DNA of 64,000 nucleotides, from the NCBI GenBank assembly GCA_003215635.1, contig QCKC01000006.1, forward strand, positions 21,552 through 85,551, in the 5' to 3' direction. This DNA is from Prochlorococcus sp. AG-409-J19 (lineage in GTDB: Bacteria > Cyanobacteriota > Cyanobacteriia > PCC-6307 > Cyanobiaceae). Position numbers and translations under genes: made by a program. Positions 11,101 through 20,481 of the stretch are shown one piece after another (positions within the stretch are counted from its first letter, which is position 1; each line of letters begins with the position of its first letter). The notes under the pieces were generated by a model. That model was not told the origin of the DNA. It ran no database searches and saw nothing but the letters and a program-made list of their open reading frames with translations.

Positions 11101-12387
11101 ATGAGCCCTACTGTCACAAAAAAGTCAACAACTGTCAAAGTGAAGGCCAAAGCAGCCCCTTTAAATGAAGCAAAAGGAAAGGCCAAAAAAGTAAAAGCCC
11201 GTTCTAGCAGCCCAAAAAAAGCAAAAAAACCCGAAGAATCAAAATCAAATAGTGTAAAAAATAAAACTATTGCAAAGGTAAAAAAAGATGTAGACAAATC
11301 TCCTGATCAATTAATTTCCAATGATGAAAAAGATACAATAAAAAGCTTAGAACAGTCTCCTGATGAAATAATTAATGCCTTAAGTGATACTGAAGCAAGA
11401 GCCAGAGCACTGGCAAATATTAAGATAGGTCCAAAAGGTGTATATACAGAGGATTCAATAAGAGTCTATTTGCAAGAAATAGGTAGAATTCGTCTTCTTC
11501 GGCCTGATGAGGAAATTGAACTAGCAAGAAAGATTGCAGATCTATTACAAATTGAAGATCTTGCCGCCCAATTTGAGAGTGAAAACGGTCATTATCCAAC
11601 AACTAAAGAATGGGCTGCTCTTGTTGAGATGCCATTTAATAGATTTCGTCGTCGACTAATGCTAGGGCGACGAGCAAAAGAGAAAATGGTTCAATCGAAT
11701 CTTAGATTGGTTGTATCAATAGCCAAAAAATATATGAATCGAGGACTATCTTTCCAAGATTTAATCCAGGAAGGAAGCCTAGGTCTGATACGTGCCGCAG
11801 AAAAATTTGATCACGAAAAAGGCTATAAATTCTCTACATATGCCACATGGTGGATTCGTCAAGCTATCACTAGAGCAATTGCTGATCAAAGCAGAACAAT
11901 AAGGCTCCCTGTTCACTTGTACGAAACAATTTCTAGGATAAAGAAAACAACCAAAGTTCTCAGCCAAGAATTCGGAAGAAAACCCTCTGAGGAAGAAATC
12001 GCCGAAAGCATGGAAATGACAATAGAAAAACTTAGATTCATTGCTAAAAGTGCACAGTTACCGATTTCTCTAGAAACTCCTATTGGGAAAGAAGAAGATT
12101 CGAGACTTGGAGACTTTATCGAGGCAGATATAGAGAATCCTGAACAAGATGTTGCAAAGAACCTTTTACGCGAAGACCTAGAAGGTGTATTAGCAACCCT
12201 GAGTCCACGAGAAAGAGATGTTCTAAGACTTAGATATGGCCTTGATGATGGAAGGATGAAAACTCTAGAGGAAATAGGCCAAATATTTGACGTAACTAGA
12301 GAGCGAATTAGACAAATAGAGGCTAAAGCGCTTCGGAAATTACGTCATCCAAATCGAAATGGTGTTTTGAAAGAATACATTAAATAA
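11101..12387 (+). CDS. rpoD: Principal RNA polymerase sigma factor (RpoD/SigA type)
   Basis: 428 residues. The first 75 or so are a Lys/Ala/Ser-rich low-complexity extension typical of cyanobacterial group 1 sigma factors. Region 1.2 begins at [16 protein letters not shown]. Region 2 contains [17 protein letters not shown] and [17 protein letters not shown] (core binding), and [16 protein letters not shown] (-10 recognition and melting). Region 3 follows [11 protein letters not shown]. Region 4 has the helix-turn-helix [19 protein letters not shown] that reads the -35 element. All regions are intact, arguing for the housekeeping factor rather than a short group 2 paralogue. Confidence 0.93.
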   Translation: MSPTVTKKSTTVKVKAKAAPLNEAKGKAKKVKARSSSPKKAKKPEESKSNSVKNKTIAKVKKDVDKSPDQLISNDEKDTIKSLEQSPDEIINALSDTEARARALANIKIGPKGVYTEDSIRVYLQEIGRIRLLRPDEEIELARKIADLLQIEDLAAQFESENGHYPTTKEWAALVEMPFNRFRRRLMLGRRAKEKMVQSNLRLVVSIAKKYMNRGLSFQDLIQEGSLGLIRAAEKFDHEKGYKFSTYATWWIRQAITRAIADQSRTIRLPVHLYETISRIKKTTKVLSQEFGRKPSEEEIAESMEMTIEKLRFIAKSAQLPISLETPIGKEEDSRLGDFIEADIENPEQDVAKNLLREDLEGVLATLSPRERDVLRLRYGLDDGRMKTLEEIGQIFDVTRERIRQIEAKALRKLRHPNRNGVLKEYIK

Positions 12388-12744
12388 GCAAATACATTGG
12401 TATGTTGATTTTGTAGAACAAACAGAAAGCAAATTACTATTTTTCATGCCTAGAGTTTATATATCTGTAATGATATAAATTAATTAGCATTAATTAACAC
12501 CAAAATAAATCTATAAAACACCTGTTATAGCAATCCATTCAGCAAAAAAACTGTAATTGCTCAACCTGAAGACTTTATCTGACTGAAAGAAAATTGTTTC
12601 AGCAATGAACAATCAAGCCTTACTAGGTGGGCTTCAGAGTTCATGAAATAGCAAGGCAAATGTCATGAAAGAGATAAGGGATTGTAATTTTGGTGAAGAA
12701 TGAGAGCTTTAATGATTAATGTGAATTACTGCTGATCGCTCTTA
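12388..12744. other. 357-base intergenic region before hemC
   Basis: Strongly AT-rich, with no open frame longer than about 15 codons that looks coding. It presumably holds the end of the sigma transcript and the hemC promoter. A loose palindrome around TTAATTAGCATTAATTAA (about 12478-12498) is the only structure noticed and may simply reflect base composition. Confidence 0.4.
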
Positions 12745-13698
12745 ATGGCCCTAGACCAACTTCGCATTGCTTCCCGCCGAAGCAAGCTGGCTATGGTCCA
12801 GACGAACTGGGTCAAGGCCGAACTAGAAGCTTTTCATCCAAACCTTGAAGTATCAATAGAAGCAATGGCTACTCAAGGGGACAAAATTCTTGATGTAGCA
12901 CTAGCAAAGATAGGAGACAAAGGACTTTTTACAAAAGAGCTTGAGGCTCAGATGCTCATAGGGAGAGCAGACATTGCTGTTCATTCTCTCAAAGACCTTC
13001 CAACTAATTTGCCAGAAGGATTAATACTCGGCTGTATTACCGAAAGAGAAGATCCATCAGATGCCTTAGTAGTAAATGCAAAAAACCAAAGCCACAAACT
13101 TGAAACCCTACCTGAAGGCTCAGTCGTAGGAACAAGCTCACTAAGGCGCCTAGCTCAACTGAAATACCACTACCCACATTTAATCTTTAAAGATGTCAGA
13201 GGGAATGTAATTACACGATTAGAGAAACTTGATGCAGGTGAATTTGATTGCTTAATCCTTGCAGCAGCGGGACTAACTCGACTTGGCTTCAAAGAAAGAA
13301 TTCATCAGCTAATTCCAAGTGAAATTTCTTTGCATGCTGTAGGGCAAGGAGCCTTAGGGATTGAATGCGTTCAAGAGAAAACTGATGTTATTGATGCCAT
13401 AAAGGTTTTAGAACACACATCAACCAGCCAAAGATGCATTGCAGAGAGATCCTTTCTTAGGGAGTTAGAAGGCGGCTGCCAAGTGCCTATAGGAGTCAAC
13501 ACAACCATCAAAGGGGAAGAACTAACCTTGACTGGAATGGTTGCGAGCCTCGATGGGAAACAACTCATTCGAGATACATCAACAGGACCAGTAAACAAGG
13601 GAGAAAAGATAGGGAAAGATCTTGCAAACATACTCAAATCTCAAGGGGCAGGAGAAATACTTGCAGAAATTTTTGCAAGTGCCAGGCCCCAAGAATAA
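12745..13698 (+). CDS. hemC: Porphobilinogen deaminase (hydroxymethylbilane synthase)
   Basis: 317 residues, close to the 313 of the E. coli enzyme. It polymerises four porphobilinogens to hydroxymethylbilane, the tetrapyrrole precursor of chlorophyll, haem and corrinoids. The dipyrromethane cofactor attaches to Cys245 in [11 protein letters not shown]. Other conserved blocks are [21 protein letters not shown] (catalytic Asp region), [11 protein letters not shown] and RGNVITRL. The gene ends exactly at a terminator hairpin and converges on ppa. Confidence 0.96.
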   Translation: MALDQLRIASRRSKLAMVQTNWVKAELEAFHPNLEVSIEAMATQGDKILDVALAKIGDKGLFTKELEAQMLIGRADIAVHSLKDLPTNLPEGLILGCITEREDPSDALVVNAKNQSHKLETLPEGSVVGTSSLRRLAQLKYHYPHLIFKDVRGNVITRLEKLDAGEFDCLILAAAGLTRLGFKERIHQLIPSEISLHAVGQGALGIECVQEKTDVIDAIKVLEHTSTSQRCIAERSFLRELEGGCQVPIGVNTTIKGEELTLTGMVASLDGKQLIRDTSTGPVNKGEKIGKDLANILKSQGAGEILAEIFASARPQE

Positions 13699-13727
13699 AG
13701 GAAACTTCAATAAGAAAAAGTTTCCTT
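13698..13727. terminator. Bidirectional terminator between hemC and ppa
   Basis: A perfect 10-base inverted repeat, AAGGAAACTT (13698-13707) and AAGTTTCCTT (13718-13727), with a 10-base loop, sits between two convergent genes. A-rich and T-rich flanks on both sides allow rho-independent termination in either direction. Confidence 0.75.
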
Positions 13728-13765
13728 ATAATAAAAACAAGAAAAATAATTTATCGGCAATTAAG

Positions 13766-14353
13766 TTAATCAATCAGTTTAGGATCAATATCTTCTAAAT
13801 ATCTTTTTTCGCATGACTTAATTATCTCTATTGCTTTTGGAACACCAAAGAAACCATTTACTGTACAAGTTCCTGGTTTCTTTAGATCTTTATAATGTTC
13901 CCAGTAATACTTGGTTTCAGTTTCCCAATGCTTTCCTAGATCTTCAAAGCTAGAAATATGGTCCATTCTCTTATCATCTGCCAAAACAGCTATTACTTTG
14001 TCATCAACCTCTCCTCCATCATCAAAAGTCATAATTCCAATAATTCTAGCTTCGACAACTGAACCAGGAATCAATGGCTCAGTAACTCCTACAATTTCAA
14101 TATCCAATGGATCTCCATCCTCATCCCATGTTCTAGGAATGCATCCATAAGCGAATGGATAAGCCAAAGATGAATAGCCAACTCGATCAAGTTTGAGATG
14201 ACCTGTTTCTGTAATTAATTCATACTTGTTGATGGTATTCGAATTCAGTTCAACAATTGTGTTTAGACGTAATTTGGATTCATCCGCAAATGCAGGCAAT
14301 ACATGAAGGAGGTTGGGCATGCTGCGGCTAGGGGATTGTTCAAGATTGGCCAT
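13766..14353 (-). CDS. ppa: Inorganic pyrophosphatase, family I
   Basis: 195 residues from MANLEQSPS at 14353; the frame is open to 14377 but that would run to the edge of the upstream stop. It hydrolyses pyrophosphate and drives biosynthetic reactions. The signature D-x-D-P-x-D is seen as DGDPLDIEIV, with PRTWDED before it and KVIAVLADDKR after it. Size is near the 170-200 residue bacterial norm, with a short N-terminal extension. It follows the M32 carboxypeptidase on the same strand after about 25 bases. Confidence 0.94.
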   Translation of the reverse strand: MANLEQSPSRSMPNLLHVLPAFADESKLRLNTIVELNSNTINKYELITETGHLKLDRVGYSSLAYPFAYGCIPRTWDEDGDPLDIEIVGVTEPLIPGSVVEARIIGIMTFDDGGEVDDKVIAVLADDKRMDHISSFEDLGKHWETETKYYWEHYKDLKKPGTCTVNGFFGVPKAIEIIKSCEKRYLEDIDPKLID

Positions 14354-14378
14354 AAATCGAAGAAGCTCGCGGGGCATC

Positions 14379-15914
14379 CTATAGGCAAGACTGTAGATCT
14401 AAAATTTTTTGCTTTAAATAGCTCATGAAAGGATCACTAGAAAGAGACTTTCCACTAACCCTCTCAACTAATTGTTCGGCGTTAACTTTACGGCCATGAA
14501 CATGTACATTTCTTCTCAACCAGTCAATAATGGTTGATTCCTTTCCTTTAGAAATCAAATCAGCTATTGGATCAGGGCCCTTAATTCCTTGAGATTCAAA
14601 ATCCTGGCACATTGCCTCTGCAATTTGAGCACTAATTAAATGACCCAATAAATATGAAGGGAAATAGCCGAACATTCCTTCACTCCAATGAACATCTTGC
14701 AAACAACCTTCAGCATCATTCTTTGGAACTATTCCGAGCATATCTGAATACATCTTGTTCCACTCTGCGGGTAAATCATCTACCTCAAGACCTTGTTCTA
14801 AAAGCGCTATTTCCAAATCTGTACGAATCAAAATATGAATTCCATATGTCAACTCATCAGCTTCAACTCTATTCAATCCAGGAGTCAAAGGATTAATTTC
14901 TTTCCAAAGTTGATTTGCTGAATAAACAGGTGCGCCTTCTTTGGCAAACCTTGACCACCAACGTTGAGCAAAAACCTTGCTTCGTGCAACACGATTTTCC
15001 CAAAAAAGAGACTGACTTTCATGCACTGCCATTGATGTTGCTTGACCTAATGGCCAAGCAAACCATTGATGGCTGAGATCAGGTAATCCCTGTTCATATA
15101 ATGAATGTCCCCACTCATGAGCTGTGGCCAAAAAACAAGAGAAAGGTTGACCTTCAACAACTCTTCTAGTCAAACGATAATCTCTAGGACCAAGAGTTAT
15201 AGAAAATGGATGAGGAGAAAAAGCCAATGAGGTTTGTTCTCTGTTCCTTCCCCATTCATCTAACAATTGATTTCCAAGTCTTTCTTGACTTGCCGATGTT
15301 AAATCCCAATTAGTAGATGATATATTTCTATTTATCAAACAGACTTCGGATAGGATAATAGGCAATTCTGTTCTCAATGTAGAGAACAATTCTTTCAAAC
15401 GATCTAAACAAATATCAGGCTCAAAAGGTTGTGCAAGAGTCTCCCAACATGACCTTTTCTCAGACAGCTGTCGTGCCTCTTCCTGCCTTAAAGAAATCAA
15501 CTTTTTTAAGGCAGGAGAGAATATCGAGAATTCTGATTTGCTCTTTGCCTTTTGCCAACGCTCATATCCTTCTGATTTCGCATTGGCGAGTTCACCCACC
15601 AATACTGAATCCAAAGACGTCTGTCTAGCAAGTTGTAATTCTAATAGTTCTAGATTACGTTCGCGTTCACAATCGTGATCTCCATTATCACGACTGATTT
15701 CAAATTCTTCTCTTGCTTGACTTATGAGATCCAAATATTCTGAACTGGTTTGGCGAGCATGTAATTGGCGTGCCATTAGGCTTAACTGTTCACCTCTCCA
15801 AGAAGAACCGCTCACAGGCATACTTGTATTCTGGTCCCAATAAAGAACGCTCTGGATAGAGCCCAATATTTGGGTTTCTTTAAGGAAATGACCAAGCCGA
15901 GTCCAACCATCCAT
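14379..15914 (-). CDS. Carboxypeptidase Taq, M32 metallopeptidase
   Basis: 511 residues, the family length. Zinc-dependent carboxypeptidase that trims C-terminal residues from peptides in the cytoplasm. The zinc site H-E-x-x-H is HEWGH at 266-270, and the downstream glutamate ligand lies in HESQSLFWEN (about 295-305). Family blocks HPFSITLGPRDYRLTRR and GMFGYFPSYLLGHL are present. The protein is mostly helical. It is transcribed toward ppa. Its start faces a 258-base gap in which I see only AT-rich promoter-like sequence. Confidence 0.92.
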   Translation of the reverse strand: MDGWTRLGHFLKETQILGSIQSVLYWDQNTSMPVSGSSWRGEQLSLMARQLHARQTSSEYLDLISQAREEFEISRDNGDHDCERERNLELLELQLARQTSLDSVLVGELANAKSEGYERWQKAKSKSEFSIFSPALKKLISLRQEEARQLSEKRSCWETLAQPFEPDICLDRLKELFSTLRTELPIILSEVCLINRNISSTNWDLTSASQERLGNQLLDEWGRNREQTSLAFSPHPFSITLGPRDYRLTRRVVEGQPFSCFLATAHEWGHSLYEQGLPDLSHQWFAWPLGQATSMAVHESQSLFWENRVARSKVFAQRWWSRFAKEGAPVYSANQLWKEINPLTPGLNRVEADELTYGIHILIRTDLEIALLEQGLEVDDLPAEWNKMYSDMLGIVPKNDAEGCLQDVHWSEGMFGYFPSYLLGHLISAQIAEAMCQDFESQGIKGPDPIADLISKGKESTIIDWLRRNVHVHGRKVNAEQLVERVSGKSLSSDPFMSYLKQKILDLQSCL

Positions 15915-16172
15915 TAGCTATATCCGCAAATATAAACAATGATCATTTGAAGAAAACAATGAGGAATTCACTTAAATTAAGCATGCTTAATCTACAATGG
16001 AATATCATTGATTGCGATTATTGTCATTATCAACAGACATTCAGCAAAGATTATCTTGGGTGATTTTTCATAGGGACTAAACTTTATCAAGGTGAGAAAT
16101 CTTTTAACAAAAAAATTCATTTCCTAGATTGAAACCTGTTCAGGCTATTATTGAGAGTCCGATCAAGAGCAA

Positions 16173-16808
16173 ATGAACATTGAACAAATTACTGATCAAA
16201 TAAGCATCAAAACACATTCACAAGGGTTTATTGATATAACTAATATTATTAACAAATGGATAAAGAGTAAAACCCTAATCAAAGGAATTATAAATCTTAC
16301 CTTGCTACATACAAGTGCTTCTCTGACAATCAATGAGAATGCAGATCCACGAGTGCTTAAGGATTTGAACAATTATATGAAAGCAATCGTTCCCGAAGAT
16401 GGTTTCACATCAATTAACAACACAAGCAATCTACAAAGATATTCTCATGCCGATGAAGGCCCTGATGATATGCCCGCTCACATACGAACTTCACTTACTA
16501 CAAGTAGTATCAGCCTATCTATAGAAGAATCAAGTCTTACGTTGGGAGTCTGGCAAGCACTGTACCTTTGGGAACATAGACAGAAGGGTTCCGAAAGAAG
16601 AATAGCAATACATTTTATAGGTGACAAACAAAGATTTGTGCAAACAACATCAGAAGTGATTGATTATAAAGAAAACAGCAACGAGCTAAACAAGATAGTT
16701 ATATCAAATCACGATCCAAACGCTTGGGCTAAGGATGAGGGGATCGATACAAATATAGATCTTATGATAGATCGAATTCATGACCTAGCTGGCGAAGACA
16801 CAATATAA
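16173..16808 (+). CDS. yjbQ: YjbQ/UPF0047 family protein with C-terminal extension
   Basis: 211 residues. The core (1-140) matches the YjbQ family: LHTSASLTINENADPRVL, HADEGPDDMPAHIRTSL and GTWQ-type LGVWQALYLWEHR. Members show weak thiamine-phosphate synthase activity in vitro, but the physiological role is unclear. Three conserved His residues and an Asp form a presumed metal site. The last 70 or so residues (after HFIGDKQRF) go beyond the usual 130-140 residue family length and look like a lineage-specific tail. The next gene starts about 100 bases later on the same strand. Confidence 0.85.
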   Translation: MNIEQITDQISIKTHSQGFIDITNIINKWIKSKTLIKGIINLTLLHTSASLTINENADPRVLKDLNNYMKAIVPEDGFTSINNTSNLQRYSHADEGPDDMPAHIRTSLTTSSISLSIEESSLTLGVWQALYLWEHRQKGSERRIAIHFIGDKQRFVQTTSEVIDYKENSNELNKIVISNHDPNAWAKDEGIDTNIDLMIDRIHDLAGEDTI

Positions 16809-16913
16809 ATTGAGTTATAGACACAACACTATTTAGGAATGCAAAAAACAAATAGATTTAAAGATAAATTTTTAATTATTCCTGCTAGTATATTTTCGAT
16901 GTGTAAAGCTATT

Positions 16914-17204
16914 ATGACACTTAAAAAATTGCAAGATAAATTTGTTGAAGATTTTTTAAGCAAACATCCGAAATGGAATCTAAAAAAAGGAAAACTTCAC
17001 CAAGAATGGAGCTTTGATAACTTTATAGATGCCTTTGGGTTCATAACTAAAGTCGCTTTACTGGCAGAGAAAATAAACCACCATCCAGACTGGAAAAACA
17101 GCTATTCAAAAGTAAGCATTGAATTAATATCACATGACCTAGGTGGACTAAGTGATCTTGATTTAAAATTAGCCAAAGAGATTGACAATATTAGTCCAAA
17201 ATAA
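16914..17204 (+). CDS. phhB: Pterin-4a-carbinolamine dehydratase
   Basis: 96 residues from the ATG at 16914; the frame is open from 16839, but the first 25 residues lack family features while the shorter form has the normal length. It recycles pterin cofactors; in cyanobacteria the gene often persists without an aromatic amino acid hydroxylase. The family motif is E-K-x-x-H-H-P-D-W, seen as [10 protein letters not shown], followed by [21 protein letters not shown]. Identity is good; cellular role uncertain. Confidence 0.85.
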   Translation: MTLKKLQDKFVEDFLSKHPKWNLKKGKLHQEWSFDNFIDAFGFITKVALLAEKINHHPDWKNSYSKVSIELISHDLGGLSDLDLKLAKEIDNISPK

Positions 17205-17568
17205 AAAAACCGATAACATAGTTACATCAATTCAAAGCAAAGCGCATAAATCATGAAATTTAGCATTTAGGAAAATGAATTATAAAACATGAGAAAGACA
17301 GATAGTTAATCAGATATCTTAAATAAATCCTTATTGCTGGCAGATCATGTTTAGATAGTATTACGCATAATTCCCTGGGTTCCCAAAACGAACCCAGGAC
17401 AGAGTAATTCTACTTATTACCTTTACCTATTGGATTTAATGCTTTCTTGCCATATAGCCCATCATGACAACCTTAATGTATCCATAAATACATGGTTATT
17501 ACAAATAAATCATTTTCGACTAATGAATAATCTCATATATGTAAACTAGGCGAAGTATCTAGAGTATT
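17205..17568. other. 364-base gap containing a strong stem-loop
   Basis: No gene is visible. The main structure is an 8-bp hairpin, CCTGGGTT (17374-17381) and AACCCAGG (17391-17398), with a nine-base loop; weaker AATT pairing flanks it. No T-run follows, so it is not a standard terminator. It may belong to a small RNA or to the leader of the short gene at 17569. Confidence 0.45.
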
Positions 17569-17727
17569 ATGCTTGAAATATTGTTCTTTATAGCGTTTTC
17601 AACCTTGTTTATTGGGATAGTGGTTTCAACCCTAGACTCTGATGATGACAAGAGTGGTGGGTTAATGCAAAAAAATTACGTTCCTGTGCTTATCAAAGAT
17701 CAAAAACAACAATCTCGTCAACCATAA
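17569..17727 (+). CDS. 52-residue single-span membrane protein, unknown
   Basis: ATG at 17569 to TAA at 17725-17727. Residues 1-21 (MLEILFFIAFSTLFIGIVVS) form one hydrophobic helix, followed by an acidic turn (DSDDDKSGG) and a polar tail ending KDQKQQSRQP. The topology resembles small photosynthetic or stress membrane subunits, but I do not recognise a family. It is isolated between phhB and the iron-type permease, with about 140 bases to the latter. Confidence 0.55.
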   Translation: MLEILFFIAFSTLFIGIVVSTLDSDDDKSGGLMQKNYVPVLIKDQKQQSRQP

Positions 17728-17870
17728 AGCATTTACATCAATTAAAAAAATTGTATATTCAAGATGCAACTCTACTTAAAATAAAAAACTTTATTTAATG
17801 ATAAAAATCAATCTCAAGGAAATTAGCAAATAGCCTTTTAGCAAATTATCCGATAGTCCTTATTTTAAAT

Positions 17871-19421
17871 ATGTACATGAATTCAATTAAAGGCCAATGG
17901 CCAAAAGGGCGAGCTGTTCTAAGCATCGCAAGTGTCATTCTTTTCTTAATAGTAATATGGCCACTTGTTAGACTCACAAATGAAGGCCTAACAGGTTTAA
18001 GAGAAGGTGCATCTAGCTTAGGTATAGATGGAATGATACAAATTAGAGGTACAGTTCAGCTCGTAATACTTACAGCAATATCTGGTGGGATATTAGGCAC
18101 TGCGAATGGATGGATTCTAGCTAATTGTAGATTTAGTGGCCGCAAACTGCTTCGCATAGCACAACTTCTACCTTTGGCAACACCATCCTATTTATTAGCA
18201 GCAACTCTAATTGACCTAGGAAGTATTAACGGAATAAGAATATATGGGATGGCTTGGGGTGTATTAGTTATGGCTCTAACAACTTACCCTTATGTTTTTC
18301 TTTTAAGTACCGAGAGCTTCTCAATTTGCGGAAGGAGTCAGCTAGAAGCTGCAAGGAGCCTTGGAGTGGGACCATGGAATAGTTTTAGGAGAGTTGCTTT
18401 GCCAATTGCACTACCTGCAATTGGAGCTGGGATTGCACTTATGAGCATGGAAATAGTCAACGAATTAGGAGCTGTACAACTCTTAAACATACCCAGTATA
18501 TCTGCAGGGATTGTTGAAAACTGGATGTCCAAAGGTAATCCTGCTGGTGCCATAGGACTTGCTCTAATTGCCTTATTGATAGTGATTAGCTTAGTGGCTT
18601 ATGAAAAGGTTCTTAGAAGACGAAGTCGGCGGTGGACAGAAGGAATTCCAACTGGCGAAGCTCAAGCTTGGAAACTAGATGGAATTAGACAATTGCTCGC
18701 ACAGATAATTACGATAACTCCACCGATTATTACCCTTGGAACCCCAATTATTTGGTCCTTTATAAATATAGATCAACTTAAAAGAGAACTAGATCTAGAT
18801 CTTTTGTATCTAACAATAAGAAGCCTTGGTTTAGGTTTGCTAACGGCATCTATTACTGTATTAGCTGCTCTTATCCTGACAATATCTAAAAGATGGAATA
18901 CAAAAATATGGATGGTAAATATTAGCTTCATCTCAGGTATTGGATACGCAATACCAGGTGTAGTTTTAGCGCTTGCTCTTATTTCTTTTGGGGGTTCTCC
19001 ATGGAATTTCACACCCTTAATGTTACTGCTATGGGGCTACGTAATTAGGTTTTTGGCTGTAGCCAAAGGTGGGTTAGATGCTGGCCTTGAAAGGCTTTCA
19101 CCAAGCCTTGATGAAGCAGCGACGAGTCTTGGTTCTAGCTGGCCAGATGTCCTGAAAAGGATTCATCTACCTTTATTAAAAGGACCTATTATTGTTGGCA
19201 CGCTTCTGGTATTTGTTGATACACTAAAAGAATTACCATTGACTTTTGTATTAAGGCCATTTGACTTTGATACTCTATCTGTACGAATATATCAATATGC
19301 AAGTGACGAAAGAATGGTAGACGCTTTAATTCCAAGCATTATTATAATAATGCTTGGAATTATTGCATCACTTGCCCTTATACCAAGTTTAGATTCAGGC
19401 CAAGCAAAGAGTAATAATTAA
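17871..19421 (+). CDS. Fused ABC permease, ferric-iron/thiamine type
   Basis: 516 residues with about 12 membrane helices, two 6-helix permease halves in one chain, as in FutB/FbpB/SfuB and ThiP. Each half has an EAA motif contacting the ATPase: EAARSLGVGPWNSFRRVALP in the first and EAATSLGSSWPDVLKRIHLP in the second. This points to Fe(III) import across the inner membrane. The binding protein and ATPase are not adjacent, which is common for iron uptake genes of Prochlorococcus. Starting at the second ATG (17877) would give a near-identical protein. A 36-base perfect palindrome lies in its 3' end. Confidence 0.85.
   Translation: MYMNSIKGQWPKGRAVLSIASVILFLIVIWPLVRLTNEGLTGLREGASSLGIDGMIQIRGTVQLVILTAISGGILGTANGWILANCRFSGRKLLRIAQLLPLATPSYLLAATLIDLGSINGIRIYGMAWGVLVMALTTYPYVFLLSTESFSICGRSQLEAARSLGVGPWNSFRRVALPIALPAIGAGIALMSMEIVNELGAVQLLNIPSISAGIVENWMSKGNPAGAIGLALIALLIVISLVAYEKVLRRRSRRWTEGIPTGEAQAWKLDGIRQLLAQIITITPPIITLGTPIIWSFINIDQLKRELDLDLLYLTIRSLGLGLLTASITVLAALILTISKRWNTKIWMVNISFISGIGYAIPGVVLALALISFGGSPWNFTPLMLLLWGYVIRFLAVAKGGLDAGLERLSPSLDEAATSLGSSWPDVLKRIHLPLLKGPIIVGTLLVFVDTLKELPLTFVLRPFDFDTLSVRIYQYASDERMVDALIPSIIIIMLGIIASLALIPSLDSGQAKSNN
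19327..19362. repeat. 36-base perfect palindrome inside a coding sequence
   Basis: Positions 19327-19344 are exactly reverse-complementary to 19345-19362 with no loop; the arm is TAATTCCAAGCATTATTA. It encodes an Ile-rich stretch of a late membrane helix. A chance 36-base palindrome is very unlikely even in AT-rich DNA. Confidence 0.85.
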
Positions 19422-19506
19422 TAAATACATTCAGTTTAATAATTAATTATCTGCAAATATCATTACAAGCCAAATAATAAACTAGAAGATCAAGATTTGA
19501 TTCTAG

Positions 19507-20481
19507 TTAATAAGACCATTTCCTAAAAATTGTTGAAGATATTGCTAATAAAACATCGGAAATAGTAGAAACAAATCTATAGCAAAGTAAAGTTGCTATT
19601 AAAGGAGCTTCTATTGCAGAAGACCCGACCCGTAAAATTAATACCGCCTCAAAGACACCTATACCGCCAGGAGCACCTGGCACAATCAAACCTAATGTCC
19701 AGGAAAGAGCAAAGGCCGCAATCCAAAATCCTAATGAGAAATAATCCGCCAATGAAAAAGCCTTTAAGCAACATAAAAAACCAGAGAATCGGAAGAGAAT
19801 AAAAAGCATTTCTAGAAAAACAACCCTAAATGGATACTTATTTTGAGATTCCAAAAAATAATTTTTAGTAGCAGTGGGGACAATCTCAGGATCAATTGTT
19901 CTAAGTTGTGAAGTCTTATTTTTTCTTAGATAACTAAAAACAATTTCTCTCCACCTTGGGAGTAAAAGAAGACAAGGTAGTATACAAAAGAAACTTAATC
20001 CAGACTGCCATCCTCCTATTGGGACTAAAAGCAATGCTGAAATTGCCATCACTAATGGCTCTAAAAGAACACAAGCAATAGATTTAGAAACACTAATATG
20101 CTGTTTAAGTAACCTTAATCTTTGTACAAAATGCCATATTCCACCTGGAATGTATTTCAATAAGTTGGTCCGTAAATAAATCCTAATAAAAGGTATATTT
20201 AGATCTTCACAAGACACCCAATATGCCAATTGTCGCCATGCAAAAGCATTAATTAAAACACTAATACAACTTAGTATTACACCCAATAAGATCCAAAATG
20301 AATCTGAAATTGATACATGAAGAGCCTGCAACTGCCTTATATTTGTAATGACTATAAAAGCAACAAATAAGATGCTCAGCAATGAGAAACACAAGCTAAA
20401 AAAGTTTTTTAATTTCAAACTCTCCAAAGGAAAACGTATATTTTTTATGTTTTCCTGTATCAATCTGATCACCATGACCAT
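19507..20481 (-). CDS. YbhN/UPF0104-type integral membrane protein
   Basis: 324 residues with about 7-8 hydrophobic helices, resembling the transmembrane domain shared by lysylphosphatidylglycerol synthases and the UPF0104 family. Family-like features are the first helix block, NLLKYIPGGIWHFVQR (the conserved K-Y-x-P-G-G/x-x-W segment), and VPGAPGGIGVFEAVLI near the C-terminus (P-G-G-x-G-x-x-E). Proteins with this domain act in lipid head-group transfer or flipping; no catalytic aminoacyl-transferase domain is attached here. The start overlaps the larC 3' end, indicating co-transcription. Confidence 0.8.
   Translation of the reverse strand: MVMVIRLIQENIKNIRFPLESLKLKNFFSLCFSLLSILFVAFIVITNIRQLQALHVSISDSFWILLGVILSCISVLINAFAWRQLAYWVSCEDLNIPFIRIYLRTNLLKYIPGGIWHFVQRLRLLKQHISVSKSIACVLLEPLVMAISALLLVPIGGWQSGLSFFCILPCLLLLPRWREIVFSYLRKNKTSQLRTIDPEIVPTATKNYFLESQNKYPFRVVFLEMLFILFRFSGFLCCLKAFSLADYFSLGFWIAAFALSWTLGLIVPGAPGGIGVFEAVLILRVGSSAIEAPLIATLLCYRFVSTISDVLLAISSTIFRKWSY

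Noticed and set aside
10775..11104. 109-residue open frame between priA and the sigma factor gene, ending in an ATGA overlap
   Set aside because: Composition is Ser/Thr/Arg-rich with no domain, it has no ribosome-binding site and overlaps the likely priA promoter; best explained as chance in a leader region.
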